DNA of 64,000 nt from Microplitis mediator (lineage: Eukaryota; Arthropoda; Insecta; Hymenoptera; Braconidae): assembly GCF_029852145.1 (NCBI RefSeq), contig NC_079977.1, positions 3,309,879-3,373,878 of the forward strand, given 5' to 3'. The number at the start of each line of letters is the position of its first letter. Positions within the stretch are counted from its first letter, which is position 1. The position numbers were made by a program, and so were the translations under genes. The notes beneath the pieces were generated by a model that had not been told where the DNA came from, ran no database searches, and saw nothing but the letters and a program-made list of their open reading frames with translations. Positions 21,787-33,732 of the stretch are shown one piece after another.

Positions 21787-24066
21787 ATGGCTATGATGAA
21801 AATCAATCCAGCCCCAGAAGTTGTGCCGACTGTAAGTATTTTTTTTAAATTTATTATTTTTATTGACCCAATAGTTCATGTTATAAAATTATAAATATTT
21901 TATTTATTTACAGGACACTGGACTCTGCGGCAGATATATAGATTCGACGATGAGTGTTCTGCAGTACAATCCGAGGTATGAGGAATTATTTGCACCAGAA
22001 GTCGGACCAGTCAACCCTTTCAAAACGGAGCAGCAACGTGCCACGAAGAATATTTTATCGGGGTATGTGGAGACGGCACAAATCAACGAGTTTGAGTTCG
22101 AGAATCAACGCAGGACTTTTGCGAGTTATGGTAAGTGATTGAAAATTATTTTAATAATTATGATCTTGAAGTTCGCAGACAATTAACAATTTTCGGATTT
22201 TTTTTTTCAACAATTTGATATTAAAAAAAAAAATCTAATAATATATGAATCCGTAGAAAAATTAGCAAGACTGTAGGTGCAATTTTCTAAAATATTGCAC
22301 GACTCATGATGCGAAGCATCAGAGAGTGCTTTATATTACGATCGAAAATTTTTTTTCGCCTCACTTCGGCAACTATTTCAATTATTATACCTTCGTTAGT
22401 TCACGGAATTAAGATTTGTTGCACACCATTTTGAAGATAATTTAATGGAGATTAATTCCATACTTTTCAAAAATTTATTTAGTTTAATAAAAACCGAAAA
22501 AAACATCAAAATAGTTTAAATAGTTTTAAAAATCGCACCTGTAGTTTTTACAATTTTCTACAAGTGCATTTTTTAATTAATATTTTTTTGTAATTAATTT
22601 GTTGATAAAAAAAACCGAAAATCCGAAAATTTTTAATTATCTGCTAACTTCAGGATCATTTAAAAATTTGTTCTAATTTATTTATTTGTTTATTTATTTA
22701 TTTATTTATTGCATCAGGTTATGCAGTGGATCCATCGATAAACGGCAGCGCAGAGGAAGGAAGAACGATAATAGGATCAACAGATCTCGCGGAAAAAAAT
22801 GGAGTAAAGACAGTATTCGAGCGCACAATATCGAGACCAGCGAACAAGAGGAAACGACACCGTAATGACGACCCGCAGGACATTGGGGGTTTCCTGGGAC
22901 CCTGGGGTCGGTTCGTCGACGAAAAGAAGGTCGCAAAACCTACGGAAGAAGAGGCGGCAGTGCTGGCAGTGATCTTGGCCAAGAGAAAGAGTAAAAACAA
23001 GAGAGGCAAGCAGGTGGAGGAGAAACCATTGGAAGAAAAAACTGTTTTGCACATCAAAGACCCGGTGGATTATCAAGGCCGCTCGTTCCTTCATGCTCCT
23101 CGAGATGTTGGTGTTAATCTACGGTCAGATTCACCACCGGACAAATGTTTCCTCCCTAAATCTCAAGTCCACACTTGGGAAGGTCACACTAAAGGAGTGT
23201 CCCAGATAAAATGGTTTCCCAAGACCGCTCATCTTTTGCTGTCCTGCAGCGTGGACTGTCGCGTCAAACTCTGGGAGGTGTACAATGACCGCAGATGCGT
23301 ACGTACTTATTATGGACACCGGCAATCAGTTCGTGACATAAGTTTTGATAATGACGGAAAGCGATTTTTGTCTGCTGGATTCGACCGTTATGTCAAACTC
23401 TGGGACACTGAAACTGGCGCATGCATCAGTCGATTTACCAACAATAAAGTTCCCTACTGCGTGAAATTTAATCCAGAGCAGGATAAGCAGCATCTGTTTG
23501 TTGCTGGAACCAACGACAAGAAAATCATTTGCTGGGACACGAGATCGGGGGAAATTACACAGCAGTATGATCGTCATTTGGGTACAGTCAATACGATTAC
23601 ATTTGTCGACGATAATCGTCAATTTATAACGACGTCAGACGACAAAACCATTCGTCTATGGGAGTGGGACATCCCAATAGATGTAAAAATGATTGCGGAT
23701 CCAGGGATGTATTCAATGCCTGCGGTTGCTATGTCTCCCAACAAAAAGTGGCTCGCCTGCCAGTCGATGAACAATGACATCACTATTTTTTCGGCATTAG
23801 ATAGATTCAAAATGAACCGTAAGAAAACTTTTACCGGCCACATGGTAGCTGGTTACGCCTGCGGACTAGACTTTTCTCCGGACATGAGCTACTTGGTGTC
23901 AGGAGACGGCGACGGCAACTGCTATACCTGGGACTGGAAGACCACTAAATTGTACAAAAAGTGGAAAGCTCACGACGGAGTTTGCGTTTCTACTCTGTGG
24001 CATCCCCACGAGCGATCTCGCGTCGCCACCGCCGGTTCAGACGGAAAAATAAAATACTGGGATTAA
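21787..24066 (+). CDS. CDC40: CDC40 / PRP17 pre-mRNA splicing factor, copy A
   Basis: The exons are 21787-21831, 21914-22130 and 22718-24066 (TAA). GT-AG phases 0 and 1 give 536 aa; human CDC40 has 579. PRP17 acts in the spliceosome at the second catalytic step in the nucleus. The conserved N-terminal region has PAPEVVPT, YNPRYEELFAPEVGP and QRRTFASYGYAVDP, then GFLGPWGRFVDEKKVAKPTE. A seven-bladed WD40 propeller follows from about residue 240 (GHTKGVSQIKWFP, DRYVKLWDTETGACISRFTN, GHMVAGYACGLDFSPDMSYL, final IKYWD). Start: first ATG of the exon, with an in-frame TGA at 21772-21774. The N-terminus is short for the family and for the neighbouring pseudogene. It differs from copy B at 12 residues. 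Intron 2 carries a hairpin MITE. Confidence 0.95.
22160..22659. repeat. hairpin MITE with nested insert, CDC40-A intron 2
   Basis: Ends are ATGATCTTGAAGTTCGCAGA and TCTGCTAACTTCAGGATCAT. It belongs to the family found in the SUB1 introns but is about 500 bp long. A foreign piece near 22295-22400 contains a short stem GATGC-GAA-GCATC. The same insertion point is kept in copy B and in the inverted pseudogene, so it predates all CDC40 duplications here. Confidence 0.75.
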
Positions 24067-24990
24067 TTTTTTACCCTCATTCTGTACAGAAAAATATTTT
24101 TCTATCATCATCATCATAATTTGTAATAATAAGACTAGCCCTCTAATTGTTAACGAATTAGTTATTAAGACTATAAAATATATGTATACTATATATTTTA
24201 CATTTATATACGTATTTTTATTTATCAGCTTCTCTACTCTATTCTCTATTATGTTTTTTCGTAATTTATCAGAGCCCACGAATTTTTTTTTATCAACTAA
24301 TTAATAAAACTAGTAATAAATTAATAAATAAATGTAAGTAAGTCTGTATTTTAAATTTAAATGCCAATGAAATTAAAATAAAAATTTGTTTAAATAACTA
24401 TCCATAAGAACTTATTGATTATTATTATTATTATTATTAATAGTTCCTATATTTGTCCTTTTATTTAAATGTGTGCGACGATTATTTTTATCTTAAACAT
24501 GGTGGTCACATTTTTGAAAAACCTCGAAAAGTTCGGATATGTACTGGATGAATTAGGAAAAAGTCAGGGAATTTCGTCACAAAGCTGGAAAAATTTTTAT
24601 TATTTTTTTTTTTTTTTTTTTTTTACTGAAAAGTTCCGATATAAAATCATTTTTTTCAAATTACTAATTAAATATAAAGAAGTACCTAAAAAAAATACCC
24701 GCGAAATATTTAAAATTTCGAAAACCCACAATTCCACTTTTAAATTTCGCGGCAATGAAAATTTAATAAAAAATGGTGGACTCCATTTTTTTTCTGTATA
24801 TTTTTTGTGTTTCTCATCTATAAAATCATTTTTTTTAATTACTAATTATTGAAAATAAAAAAAAAATACCCGCGAAATATTTGAAAAATTAAAAACCACA
24901 ATTCCAATTTTAAATTTCGCGGCAATAAAAATTTAATAAAAATCCGCGGACTCAGTTATTTTTTAATGAGTGTATAGTTTTTAATGAGTG
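24067..24990. other. CDC40-A 3' flank and repeats
   Basis: The 3' flank (24067-24360) is shared with copy B and, inverted, with 14920-15252. It is followed by the TCAGGGAA dispersed repeat (about 24500-24600). After it comes a direct duplication of a block with CCCGCGAAATATTT ... AAATTTCGCGG (about 24637-24785 and 24818-24950). No gene is supported. Confidence 0.55.
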
Positions 24991-25085
24991 CCCTGGTGAA
25001 AATTTTTTAGACTTTTGTCCGAAAAAGTCTTTAGAACTCTATGACTGAGTTTTTCAGACAGAAGTCCGAGAAATTTTCACCAGGG
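24991..25085. repeat. 95-bp hairpin element at the A/B junction
   Basis: CCCTGGTGAAAATTTTTTAG at 24991 is mirrored by GAAATTTTCACCAGGG ending at 25085. The inner pairs are AGACTTTTGTCCGAAAAAGT and its near-inverse. Confidence 0.75.
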
Positions 25086-25131
25086 TGTGAATGTAGCAGA
25101 CATCAGACAAATTTAAAGTTATAAATAAATA
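25086..25131. repeat. truncated second-family hairpin MITE at the A/B junction
   Basis: Only the left end survives (GAATGTAGCAGACATCAGAC plus about 26 bp). It stops where copy B of the segmental duplication begins. Confidence 0.7.
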
Positions 25132-25589
25132 GTCATTTACTTTTTATTCAGCTGTTGTATTCATAAACAATAAATTTTTTTCTATTTTAATATTTGAGGT
25201 TTAATTTTTAAATATGAGCGCGTATTGTTTGACCTTGTGGACTATGCTCTGACTACTGAGTATGCGTAGCTCTCCTTCGCGACTGAACAACAGCAGATAT
25301 ACCAGAGCACGAAGAAGTTAGTTTTGGTTTTCTACTGCCGACATCTGAATGTAATTTGAATTTGACAGAAAAACTTGCCGTCAATTTAAAGTGAAAATTT
25401 AAATCAACTTAACGTCATTGTCTGACAGTAACTTGTAGCCAAATTGAATTCAAGTTACATACTCGGCTTTTTTTACATTCTGATGTCGAGAGTTGGAAAT
25501 TTTGCATCGAACATCTGTCGAATGATGTATCGAAATAATAAAAATCGAAAAATAACATAGACATATTAGAAACAGAAGATAGTTTAGTC

Positions 25590-26092
25590 AACAGATCTCG
25601 GGGAAAAAAAAACAACAGCATCTAGGCCAAAAAAGTCGAGACCAGCGAAAATACGGAAACGACTTCTTAACAAAAATCGAAAAATAACATAGATATTGTA
25701 GAAAAGGAGTTGAATCAACAGATCTGAGGAAAAAAAAGGAGCCTAAACAGCATTTAAGCCAAAAAAGTCGAGCTATTACGTTTACTCAAGAAAATCGCAG
25801 ATTTATAACTACGTGTGATGAACACCGTTCATCTATGGCAGTAGGGGATCCCACGGAAAATCGAGAAAACTTCAAGAGAAGGCCTTTACTCAATGACTGC
25901 GGTTTCTCGGGCACCAGAACAAAAATAATGACTCGCGTGCCAGTCTATAGAGAACAACAGTTCCAATGTATTTTCAAACCATCGATTCAAAATGAATCAT
26001 AGAAAAAGTTTTACCGGCCATAATGTAGACAAATACGCCTGCGGACTAGACTTTTCTCCAGACATGAGCTACTTGGTGTCAGGAGACGCCCT
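25590..26092 (+). pseudogene. CDC40: degenerate CDC40/PRP17 pseudogene fragments
   Basis: Remnants are in gene order but with large deletions and stops. A decayed STDLAEKN ... SRPANKRKR region (25590-25665) is partly repeated at about 25715-25770. A QENRRFITTCDE scrap lies near 25785-25825. The FTGH-VDKYACGLDFSPDMSYLVSGD block covers 26015-26090. It occupies the position of the 17075-17762 mosaic in copy A, but with different surviving pieces. Confidence 0.78.
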
Positions 26093-26843
26093 GAGAAAAA
26101 AATTTTCTTCTGACAACTAAATTTTAGTTATGACAACGTAATTATTTGATTGTCCGTTGCCAATCATATATTTGGTTGTTTTAACAAAATATTTCATAAT
26201 CCATCAACAAAACAAAGTTTTAGAAAATAGAAACTATAGAAGATTTAGGAAAGGATAATTATACATCAAGTATCAAATTTAAAATCCAATAGATGCTTCA
26301 AGTTCGGAATATAATACCTCTGAAATGAGTTTCTTACCAGGGACACTACAAGTGGTGGGCGCGATCTAGTGGCGAGCACTGAACTACACCCGTAGCTCTA
26401 GGCTAGCATAGTGACAACTGCTTTTTCTGATGGTAAAAATTTATTAACTTCGAACAAATATAAATATTTATTGTAAATGAATATATTTTTTGTGTTTTAA
26501 GTTATATTTATTAGAGTTAATACAATGAAACTTTGCTTTAATATTTGGGTTTGTTGGCACTCAAATAATTAAGTTGTCTATCAAATAAATATTTTCTTAA
26601 CTTTACCAAATGATTTTATCATCTTAGGGAGAGATATATTAACGTCAACCAAATAGAGTCTATTAAATTATTTTACTAAAAATGACAAAATAGATTATGT
26701 TAACATAATAAAATATAATTGTCCCAAATAAATTTTAGTTTAACAGAATTTAACAAAACCAATTTAATTGTCCGAAGATAAATTTTCTCTCAGTGTAAAT
26801 CATTAAAAATAAATTTAAATATTAGAATTATATAATGTATATT
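26093..26843. other. duplicated intergenic DNA with exon-like block (copy 3)
   Basis: It corresponds to 17763-18570. The minus-strand block 26410-26328 keeps SSVLATRSRPPLVVSL before a GTAAGA donor, but has an upstream TAG that copy 2 lacks. Confidence 0.5.
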
Positions 26844-27862
26844 AGGGTGTGTCATTTGAAGGCTATATTTTTTTTTTTACTGTTAGACCAAAAAATCTGG
26901 TAGTATATAGAAAATAAAAAATTATGCCGCTGGGTTAAAGGGTTTAAGTCCAATAGCGGCTTAGAACATCAAAAAATTCGATTTCCCATCTAAACAACAC
27001 GGGAAATTTTTTTTTTTCAACTTTGAGTATTTTTAACTCGTGAAAAAATTAATAGATCGAATTGACTAATACACACTTTTGTAGGAAATTGAACGCTCTA
27101 CAAAAAAGGTATCTTATCATTTTTCGATCAATCCATCTGTTCTGAAGTTATTGGAGCTCGAAGTCAAGTTATAGTGAATTTCGATATCTTTCCTCTTTTC
27201 CGGCAAAACTATCAGACTTATCACAAAATATCACAGATTCTTTTTTGTAGACAATTTTATTTCCTACAAATTATTATCAGTAAAGTTTTTTCGAATTTCG
27301 CAATGTTTTCTAGTTATTTTAATTTTAATTTTAAGCTCTTAAAAAAGTAGTGTTCTGATCAATTTCAAGAGCTCGACATTGAAATGAAAATAACTAGAAA
27401 ACAATGTGGAATTTGAAAAACCTTTACTGATAATAATTTGTAGAGAATAAAATTTTCAATAAAAAAGACCGTAAAACATTTTATGATAAGTCTGATAGTT
27501 TTGCCGAAAAAGTAAAAAGATCTCGAAATTTACTATAACTTGACTTCGAGCTCCAATAATTTTAGAATAGATAGATTTATCAAAAAATGATAAGAGACCT
27601 TTTTTGCAGAGCGTTTAATTTCCTACAAAAATATGTATTAGTCAATTCGATCTATTAATTTGTTCACGAGTTAAAAATACTCAAAGTTAAAAAAAAAAAT
27701 TTCCCGTGTTATTTAAATGGGAAATCGAATTTTTTGATGAGCTAAGCCGCTATTGGACTTAAACCCTTTAGCCCAGCGGCATAATTTTTTATTTTGTATA
27801 TACTACCAGATTTTCGGGTATAGCAGTAAAAAAAAAAATATAGCCTTCAAATGACACACCCT
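26844..27862. mobile_element. 1,019-bp foldback transposon, copy B
   Basis: It has the same length, ends and flanking AATGTATAT as 18581-19599, with only a few substitutions (for example GTTAGACC for GTTATACC). It was inserted before the segmental duplication and copied with it. Confidence 0.88.
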
Positions 27863-27872
27863 AATGTATATA

Positions 27873-29312
27873 TTTGTATAAACCGATAGTGGACAATTAA
27901 GAGCTAGTAGATAAATGAAACACTGGTGTGTTTCTCATATCTCATTTCCATATCTTATTGTAAAGTGAGAAATCGTTTTTGCTTGTTTGATTTATTAAAA
28001 AAAATTAAACCAAAGAAGTAATTTTTTTAAGTTTACAATAAAATATGCTGAGTACTTTGTTTTTGTTTATATATGTACTTTTTATTTAACCACCATTCGT
28101 TCTATCAATAACTTCTCAAAAATTCTTAACAATTTGCTATAGCATCACATCAATATAAAAATATTTAAAATGTTAACATAAAGATAACATTTTGAATCTT
28201 ATGTCAGCAGAAAAAAGTTGTCTTTTTGGTATCAAAAATCTAATTGCTATTTGTCAACAAAATGTGACAAAGTATTATCAAAAAGTTACCAAAATGTTGA
28301 CAAGTTGTTACCATAAAGTTATCTTTTAAAAATACAAAAAATGTTAACTTTTGGCTGGACATTAGTAATGATATTTGTCGGAAAAAATCAGCCTCTTTAC
28401 ATCGCAAAATAAAGGGTAGCATTTTTTTGTAAACCTTTTCAATAAAAATAAGTTACAACATTAGGCGCATTGGCACCTAAGGTAATTATCCCGAAGTCTA
28501 GACCTTCAACGATACAATAGGATTTATTTTATTGTATTGTAAAGTAGGTGCAAATGTGAACTCTAATTGCTTAGGAAAAACCCAGTAGTTATCATCATTC
28601 TTCGTAATCCCTTTTCTGTTTTCACATATTATAACTTTACAAACTTTACCTACCCTTGGTCACAATATTTTACTTAATTACAATTTAAATTTCGTTTAAG
28701 TATCATTACAAAAAGTAGTCGAAAGTATTTCTTAATGACTAAGTTAGATCTTATCGTTTAAAAGGTGAGAATTTTGAACTGGGAGCCCTGTAAGATAATT
28801 ATAATTTCAAAGACCCGAATTTGTTTAAATGCTGGATTCACAATTAGTCTTAATGGCCCTGATTCAACAAAATACCGTCACATTAAAAATCAATAATATT
28901 TTAATGATTTGTGATTCTTTCGAATAATGTAAATGATTTTTTAAATTTCACGATTTATCATATATGGAGAATAGAGACTGTCTCTATTCACCAAATTATT
29001 ATTAATACTATAAAGGTATCAGGATATAAAATATTTGAATTTATTAAATTATTTTAAAAAATTCAATTTTTTTTATCATCAGTCCAGAGAAAAACTTTTT
29101 CCAAATTTCATTTCTTGTCAAACTTAAAAAAGTTTTTTTTTACATATGAAAAAAATTAAACTTTCTAAAATTTTTTTTTTTTTCTACTATACTTTTAAAA
29201 AACAAGTATGTCGATTCCCGAAAAAAAGTTTTCATTTATTATTTAAATTATCGACTAATTATTGATAAGATAGATACAATAAATGTAGTAAGATCTTAAT
29301 ATGTAAATTTCA
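27873..29312. other. duplicated gene-free DNA, copy B
   Basis: It is the counterpart of 19610-21040. No coding or RNA gene is seen. Confidence 0.5.
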
Positions 29313-29319
29313 AATGACC

Positions 29320-29515
29320 GAGAATGTAGCAGACATCAGACAAATTTAAACTTATTAATAAATAGAGTAAGTAATTATTAAAATAAAATTTTAAAAAATG
29401 CGCGTTTAAAAAATTTTTAAATTAAAAAGCACATTTTTTCGAAATATTATTTTTTTAACTCTCCTCTATTTATTTATAATTTTAAATTTGTCTGATGTCT
29501 GCAACATTCACACTC
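29320..29515. repeat. second hairpin-MITE family, copy upstream of CDC40-B
   Basis: It is the counterpart of 21047-21243, with the same inverted ends (GAATGTAGCAGACATCAGAC and GTCTGATGTCTGCAACATTC). Confidence 0.75.
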
Positions 29516-30057
29516 ATAAATTTCAAATGGAAGTTAAACGCGCGCCTATTTATGTATTTCAAGCTCACTAATTAATTAACAGGTGAAGGCACCTGAAGTC
29601 ATTAAGGACCCAGGTACATTAGCTCCGGCACAACTACTTCGGGTTGAACCAATCAACTTGGGTCTTTTGCGTCTGCGCAGTTCGTTCCGCCTCAATACTA
29701 CGAGTGCCAGAGGCCGACAATCAGTTTCAATTTGAATCAGTTTCGTGCCGAACAGCAATCTGACTTGTTGTGTGACTAGAACGTTCAGTGATTTCCGCTC
29801 ATTCTTAACACGTGCTTCGCTTTTACAAGATACAGAAGTTATTAATTCTCTTTTTAATTCTTGTTGAATTTTTAACGTGAGTTTTTCCTGACCACGTTTT
29901 GTGTACAAAACTATTTGCCATCGAGTTTTTACGAGAACAAGTACTACGTTTATCGACGTATACTTTTGGTCAGTCACTGGAACTAAATCATTGTAGATTT
30001 TTGTAGAAAGATTATTAATTAGTGTTTGTAGCTAATCAGTTTTAATTGTTAATTGTA
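29516..30057 (+). promoter_or_regulatory. upstream region / 5' UTR of CDC40-B
   Basis: It is conserved with 21245-21786, including the CCAAT and TGCGCAG motifs, with scattered substitutions and one short indel near 29623. The start site is not determinable. Confidence 0.35.
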
Positions 30058-32337
30058 ATGGCTATGATGAAAATCAATCCAGCCCCAGAAGTTGTGCCGA
30101 CTGTAAGTATTTTTTTTAAATTTATTATTTTTATTGACCCAATAGTTCATGTTATAAAATTATAAATATTTTATTTATTTACAGGACACTGGACTCTGCG
30201 GCAGATATATAGATTCGACGATGAGTGTTCTGCATTACAATCCGAGGTATGAGGAATTATTTGCACCAGAAGTCGGACCAGTCAATCCTTTCAAAACGGA
30301 GCAGCAACGTGCCACGAAGAATATTTTATCGGGGTATGTGGAGACGGCACAAATCAACGAGTTTGAGTTCGAGAATCAACGCAGGACTTTTGCGAGTTAT
30401 GGTAAGTGATTAAAAATTATTTTAACAATTATGATCTTGAAGTTCGCAGACAATTAACAATTTTCGGATTTCTTTTTTTCAACAATTTAATACTAAAAAA
30501 AAAATCTAATAATATATGAATCCGTATAAAAATTAGCAAGACTGTAGGTGCAATTTTCTAAAATATTGCACGACTCATGATGCGAAGCATCAGAGAGTGC
30601 TTTATATTACGATCGAAAATTTTTTTTCGCCTCACTTCGGCAACTATTTAAATTATTATATCTTCGTTAGTTCACGGAATTACGATTTGTTGCATACTAT
30701 TTTGGAGATAATTTAATGGAGATTAATTCCATACTTTTCAAAAATTTATTTAGTTTAATAAAAACCGAAAAAAACATCAAAATAGTTTAAATAGTTTTAA
30801 AAATCGCACCTGTAGTTTTTACAATTTTCTACAAGTGCATTTTTTAATTAATATTTTTTTGTAATTAATTTGTTGAAAAAAAAAACCGAAAATCCGAAAA
30901 TTTTTAATTATCCGCTAACTTCAGGATCATTTAAAAATTTGTTCTAATTTATTTATTTGTTTATTTATTTATTTATTTATTGCATCAGGTTATGCAGTGG
31001 ATCCAACGATAAATGGCAGCGCAGAGGAAGGAAGAACGATGATAGGATCAACAGATCTCGCGGAAAAAAATGGAGCAAAGACAGTATCCGAGCGCACAAT
31101 ATCGAGACCAGCGAACAAGAGGAAACGACACCGTAATGACGACCCGCAGGACATTGGGGGTTTCCTGGGATCCTGGGGTCGGTTCGTCGACAAAAAGAAG
31201 GTCGCAAAACCTACGGAAGAAGAGGCGGCAGAGCTGGCAGTGATCTTGGCCAAGAGAAAGAGTAAAAACAAGAGAGGCAAGCAGGTGGAGGAGAAACCAT
31301 TGGAAGAAAAAACTGTTTTGCACATCAAAGACCCGGTGGATTATCAAGGCCGCTCGTTCCTTCATGCTCCTCGAGATGTTGGTGTTAATCTACGGTCAGA
31401 TTCACCACCAGCTAAATGTTTCCTCCCTAAATCTCAAGTCCACACTTGGGAAGGTCACACTAAAGGAGTGTCCCAGATAAAATGGTTTCCCAAGACCGCT
31501 CATCTTTTGCTGTCCTGCAGCATGGACTGTCGGGTCAAACTCTGGGAGGTGTACAATGACCGCAGATGCGTACGTACTTATTATGGACACCGGCAATCAG
31601 TTCGTGACATAAGTTTTGATAATGACGGAAAGCGATTTTTGTCTGCTGGATTCGACCGTTATGTCAAACTCTGGGACACTGAAACTGGCGCATGCATCAG
31701 TCGATTTACCAACAATAAAGTTCCCTACTGCGTAAAATTTAATCCAGAGCAGGATAAGCAGCATCTGTTTGTTGCTGGAACCGGCGACAAGAAAATCATT
31801 TGCTGGGACACGAGATCGGGGGAAATTACACAGCAGTATGATCGTCATTTGGGTACAGTCAATACGATTACATTTGTCGACGATAATCGTCAATTTATAA
31901 CGACGTCAGACGACAAAACCATTCGTCTATGGGAGTGGGACATTCCAATAGATGTAAAAATGATTGCGGATCCAGGGATGTATTCAATGCCTGCGGTTGC
32001 TATGTCTCCCAACAAAAAATGGCTCGCCTGCCAGTCGATGAACAATGACATCACCATTTTTTCGGCATTAGATAGATTCAAAATGAACCGCAAGAAAACT
32101 TTTACCGGCCACATGGTAGCCGGTTACGCCTGCGGACTAGACTTTTCTCCGGACATGAGCTACTTGGTGTCAGGAGACGGCGACGGCAACTGCTATGCCT
32201 GGGACTGGAAGACCACCAAACTGTACAAAAAGTGGAAAGCTCACGACGGAGTTTGCGTTTCTACTCTGTGGCATCCCCACGAGCGATCTCGCGTCGCCAC
32301 CGCCGGTTCTGACGGCAAAATAAAATACTGGGATTAA
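30058..32337 (+). CDS. CDC40: CDC40 / PRP17 pre-mRNA splicing factor, copy B
   Basis: The exons are 30058-30102, 30185-30401 and 30989-32337 (TAA). Splice phases and length (536 aa) match copy A, from which it lies 8,271 bp downstream. An in-frame TAA at 30043-30045 bounds the start. All WD40 motifs are present, so it should encode a complete propeller. Eleven of the 12 differences from copy A fall in the exon-3 product. Several cluster in the linker before the propeller: Phe to Ser, Glu to Lys, Val to Glu, and Pro to Ser in the conserved GFLGPW motif (GFLGSW here). At LSCSMDC, copy B keeps the Met that is usual in the family, where copy A has Val. Both copies look functional; which one is expressed cannot be seen. 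Confidence 0.95.
30431..30930. repeat. hairpin MITE with nested insert, CDC40-B intron 2
   Basis: It is the counterpart of 22160-22659, with the same ends and the same nested GATGC-GAA-GCATC piece. Confidence 0.75.
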
Positions 32338-32972
32338 TTTTTTACCCTCATTCTGTACAGAAAAATATTTTTCTATCATCATCATCATAATTTGTAATAA
32401 TAAGACTAGCCCTCTAATTGTTAACGAATTAGTTATTAAGACTATAAAATATATGTATACTATATATTTTACATTTATATACGTATTTTTATTTATCAAC
32501 TTCTCTACTCTATTTTCTATTATGTTTTTTCGTAATTTATCAGAGCCCACGAATTTTTTTTTATCAACTAATTAATAAAACTAGTAATAAATTAATAAAT
32601 AAATGTAAGTAAGTCTGTATTTTAAATTTAAATGCCAATGAAATTAGAATAAAAATTTGTTTAAATAAATATCCATAAGAACTTATTGATGATTATTATT
32701 ATTATTATTATTATATATAGTTCCTATATTTGTCTGGATGAATTAGGAAAAAGTCAGGGAATTTCATCACAAAGCTGGAAAAATTTTTATTATTTTTTTT
32801 TTTTTTTTTTTTTTTTACTGAAAAGTTCTGATATAAAATCATTTTTTTCAAATTACTAATTAAATATAAAGAAGTACCTAAAAAAAATACCCGCGAAATA
32901 TTTAAAATTTTAAAAACCCACAATTCCAATTTTAAATTTCGCGGCAATGAAAATTTAATGAAAAATGGGCTT

Positions 32973-33732
32973 GCAGGCACACCGTCAAAAGTAAAAATTT
33001 CAGAAGTATACCAACTTCAGAAACTCACAGTTAGGAATGTAAAAAATAAAGATGGTTCATAATTCAGAATGACAAATTATCACCTTGTCAAAAACATCGA
33101 ATCTCTAATCTTTATATCAACACATACTCAGAATTTACAATATTCATTCTTTCGTAATAAAGAATTAACAATATTTAGAATGACAATATTTCAGAAATCC
33201 AATACTTCCGAAATATTCAAACTACGAACGCCAATTCTTCAGAATTACATTTTATACGAATGACCATTTTAGTAAAATTTTCTAAGCTTTGCTGACAGTC
33301 GGTATTACAGACTTTCCCTATGAATTTACCATTATCATGTGAGTGCTTTGGCGGATTGATTGGGTTTAAAAAATTTGTATGACTCGTAATGTAATAATTA
33401 TATATGAATTTTACGAGTTTAATTTGTATGAAACGATTATATTGAATGTACTGAATTAAGATAGAAGTGCTATTTGTGGCCAGTAATAATTAAGTTCTAA
33501 TAACTCTCTAATCATGAATAAGTGAAAATAAGTGAAGATTTACTAATGCCAAGTGCAAACCGAACCACTAATTTCAAAAAGTGGTTCGGTTGGCACTCAG
33601 AATTAGTGAATATTCACTTATTCATGTTTAGAAAGAATAGTTGAGTTATAGTTATTTAAGCTTCAACATAAAATCGTAAAATTAGTGACATAATTTTTTT
33701 AACACATACTAATAAACAATATAATCTCATCT
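32973..33732. other. unique spacer between duplication and satellite
   Basis: No gene is supported. The left part (about 33000-33250) is rich in TTCAGAA, TCAGAATGACAA and ACAATATT-like short motifs. The right part holds the hairpin at 33513-33626. The last 100 bp grade into the satellite. Confidence 0.5.
33513..33626. repeat. 114-bp palindromic hairpin element
   Basis: The outer arms CATGAATAAGTGAA and TTCACTTATTCATG enclose an inner pair, GCCAAGTGCAAACCGAACCA and TGGTTCGGTTGGCAC, around a short loop (CTAATTTCAAAAAG). This suggests a small MITE or a structured transcript. Confidence 0.75.

Larger units (their letters stand above)
16628..24785 (+). repeat. segmental duplication, copy A (contains CDC40-A)
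   Basis: The sequence from CATTTACTTTTTATTCAGCT at about 16626 onward matches 25134 onward. Collinear similarity continues through the foldback element, the intergenic DNA, the CDC40 gene and its 3' flank, to about 24785 versus 32972. The offset drifts between about 8,263 and 8,510 because of indels, and is 8,271 across the gene. Similarity is high from 18031 on and much weaker across 17060-18030. Confidence 0.88.
25136..32972 (+). repeat. segmental duplication, copy B (contains CDC40-B)
   Basis: It is collinear with 16628 to about 24785. The match ends at AAAAATGG near 32972, where unrelated sequence begins. About 85 bp present in copy A (around 24450-24535) are missing here. Confidence 0.88.

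Noticed and set aside
22719..23843. Minus-strand ORFs over the CDC40 WD40 exon, also in copy B
   Set aside because: They are antisense shadows of a clearly identified propeller-coding exon.
24469..24852. Plus-strand 127-aa ORF
   Set aside because: It runs through the TCAGGGAA dispersed repeat and a long T tract, is absent as a frame in copy B, and has low-complexity composition.
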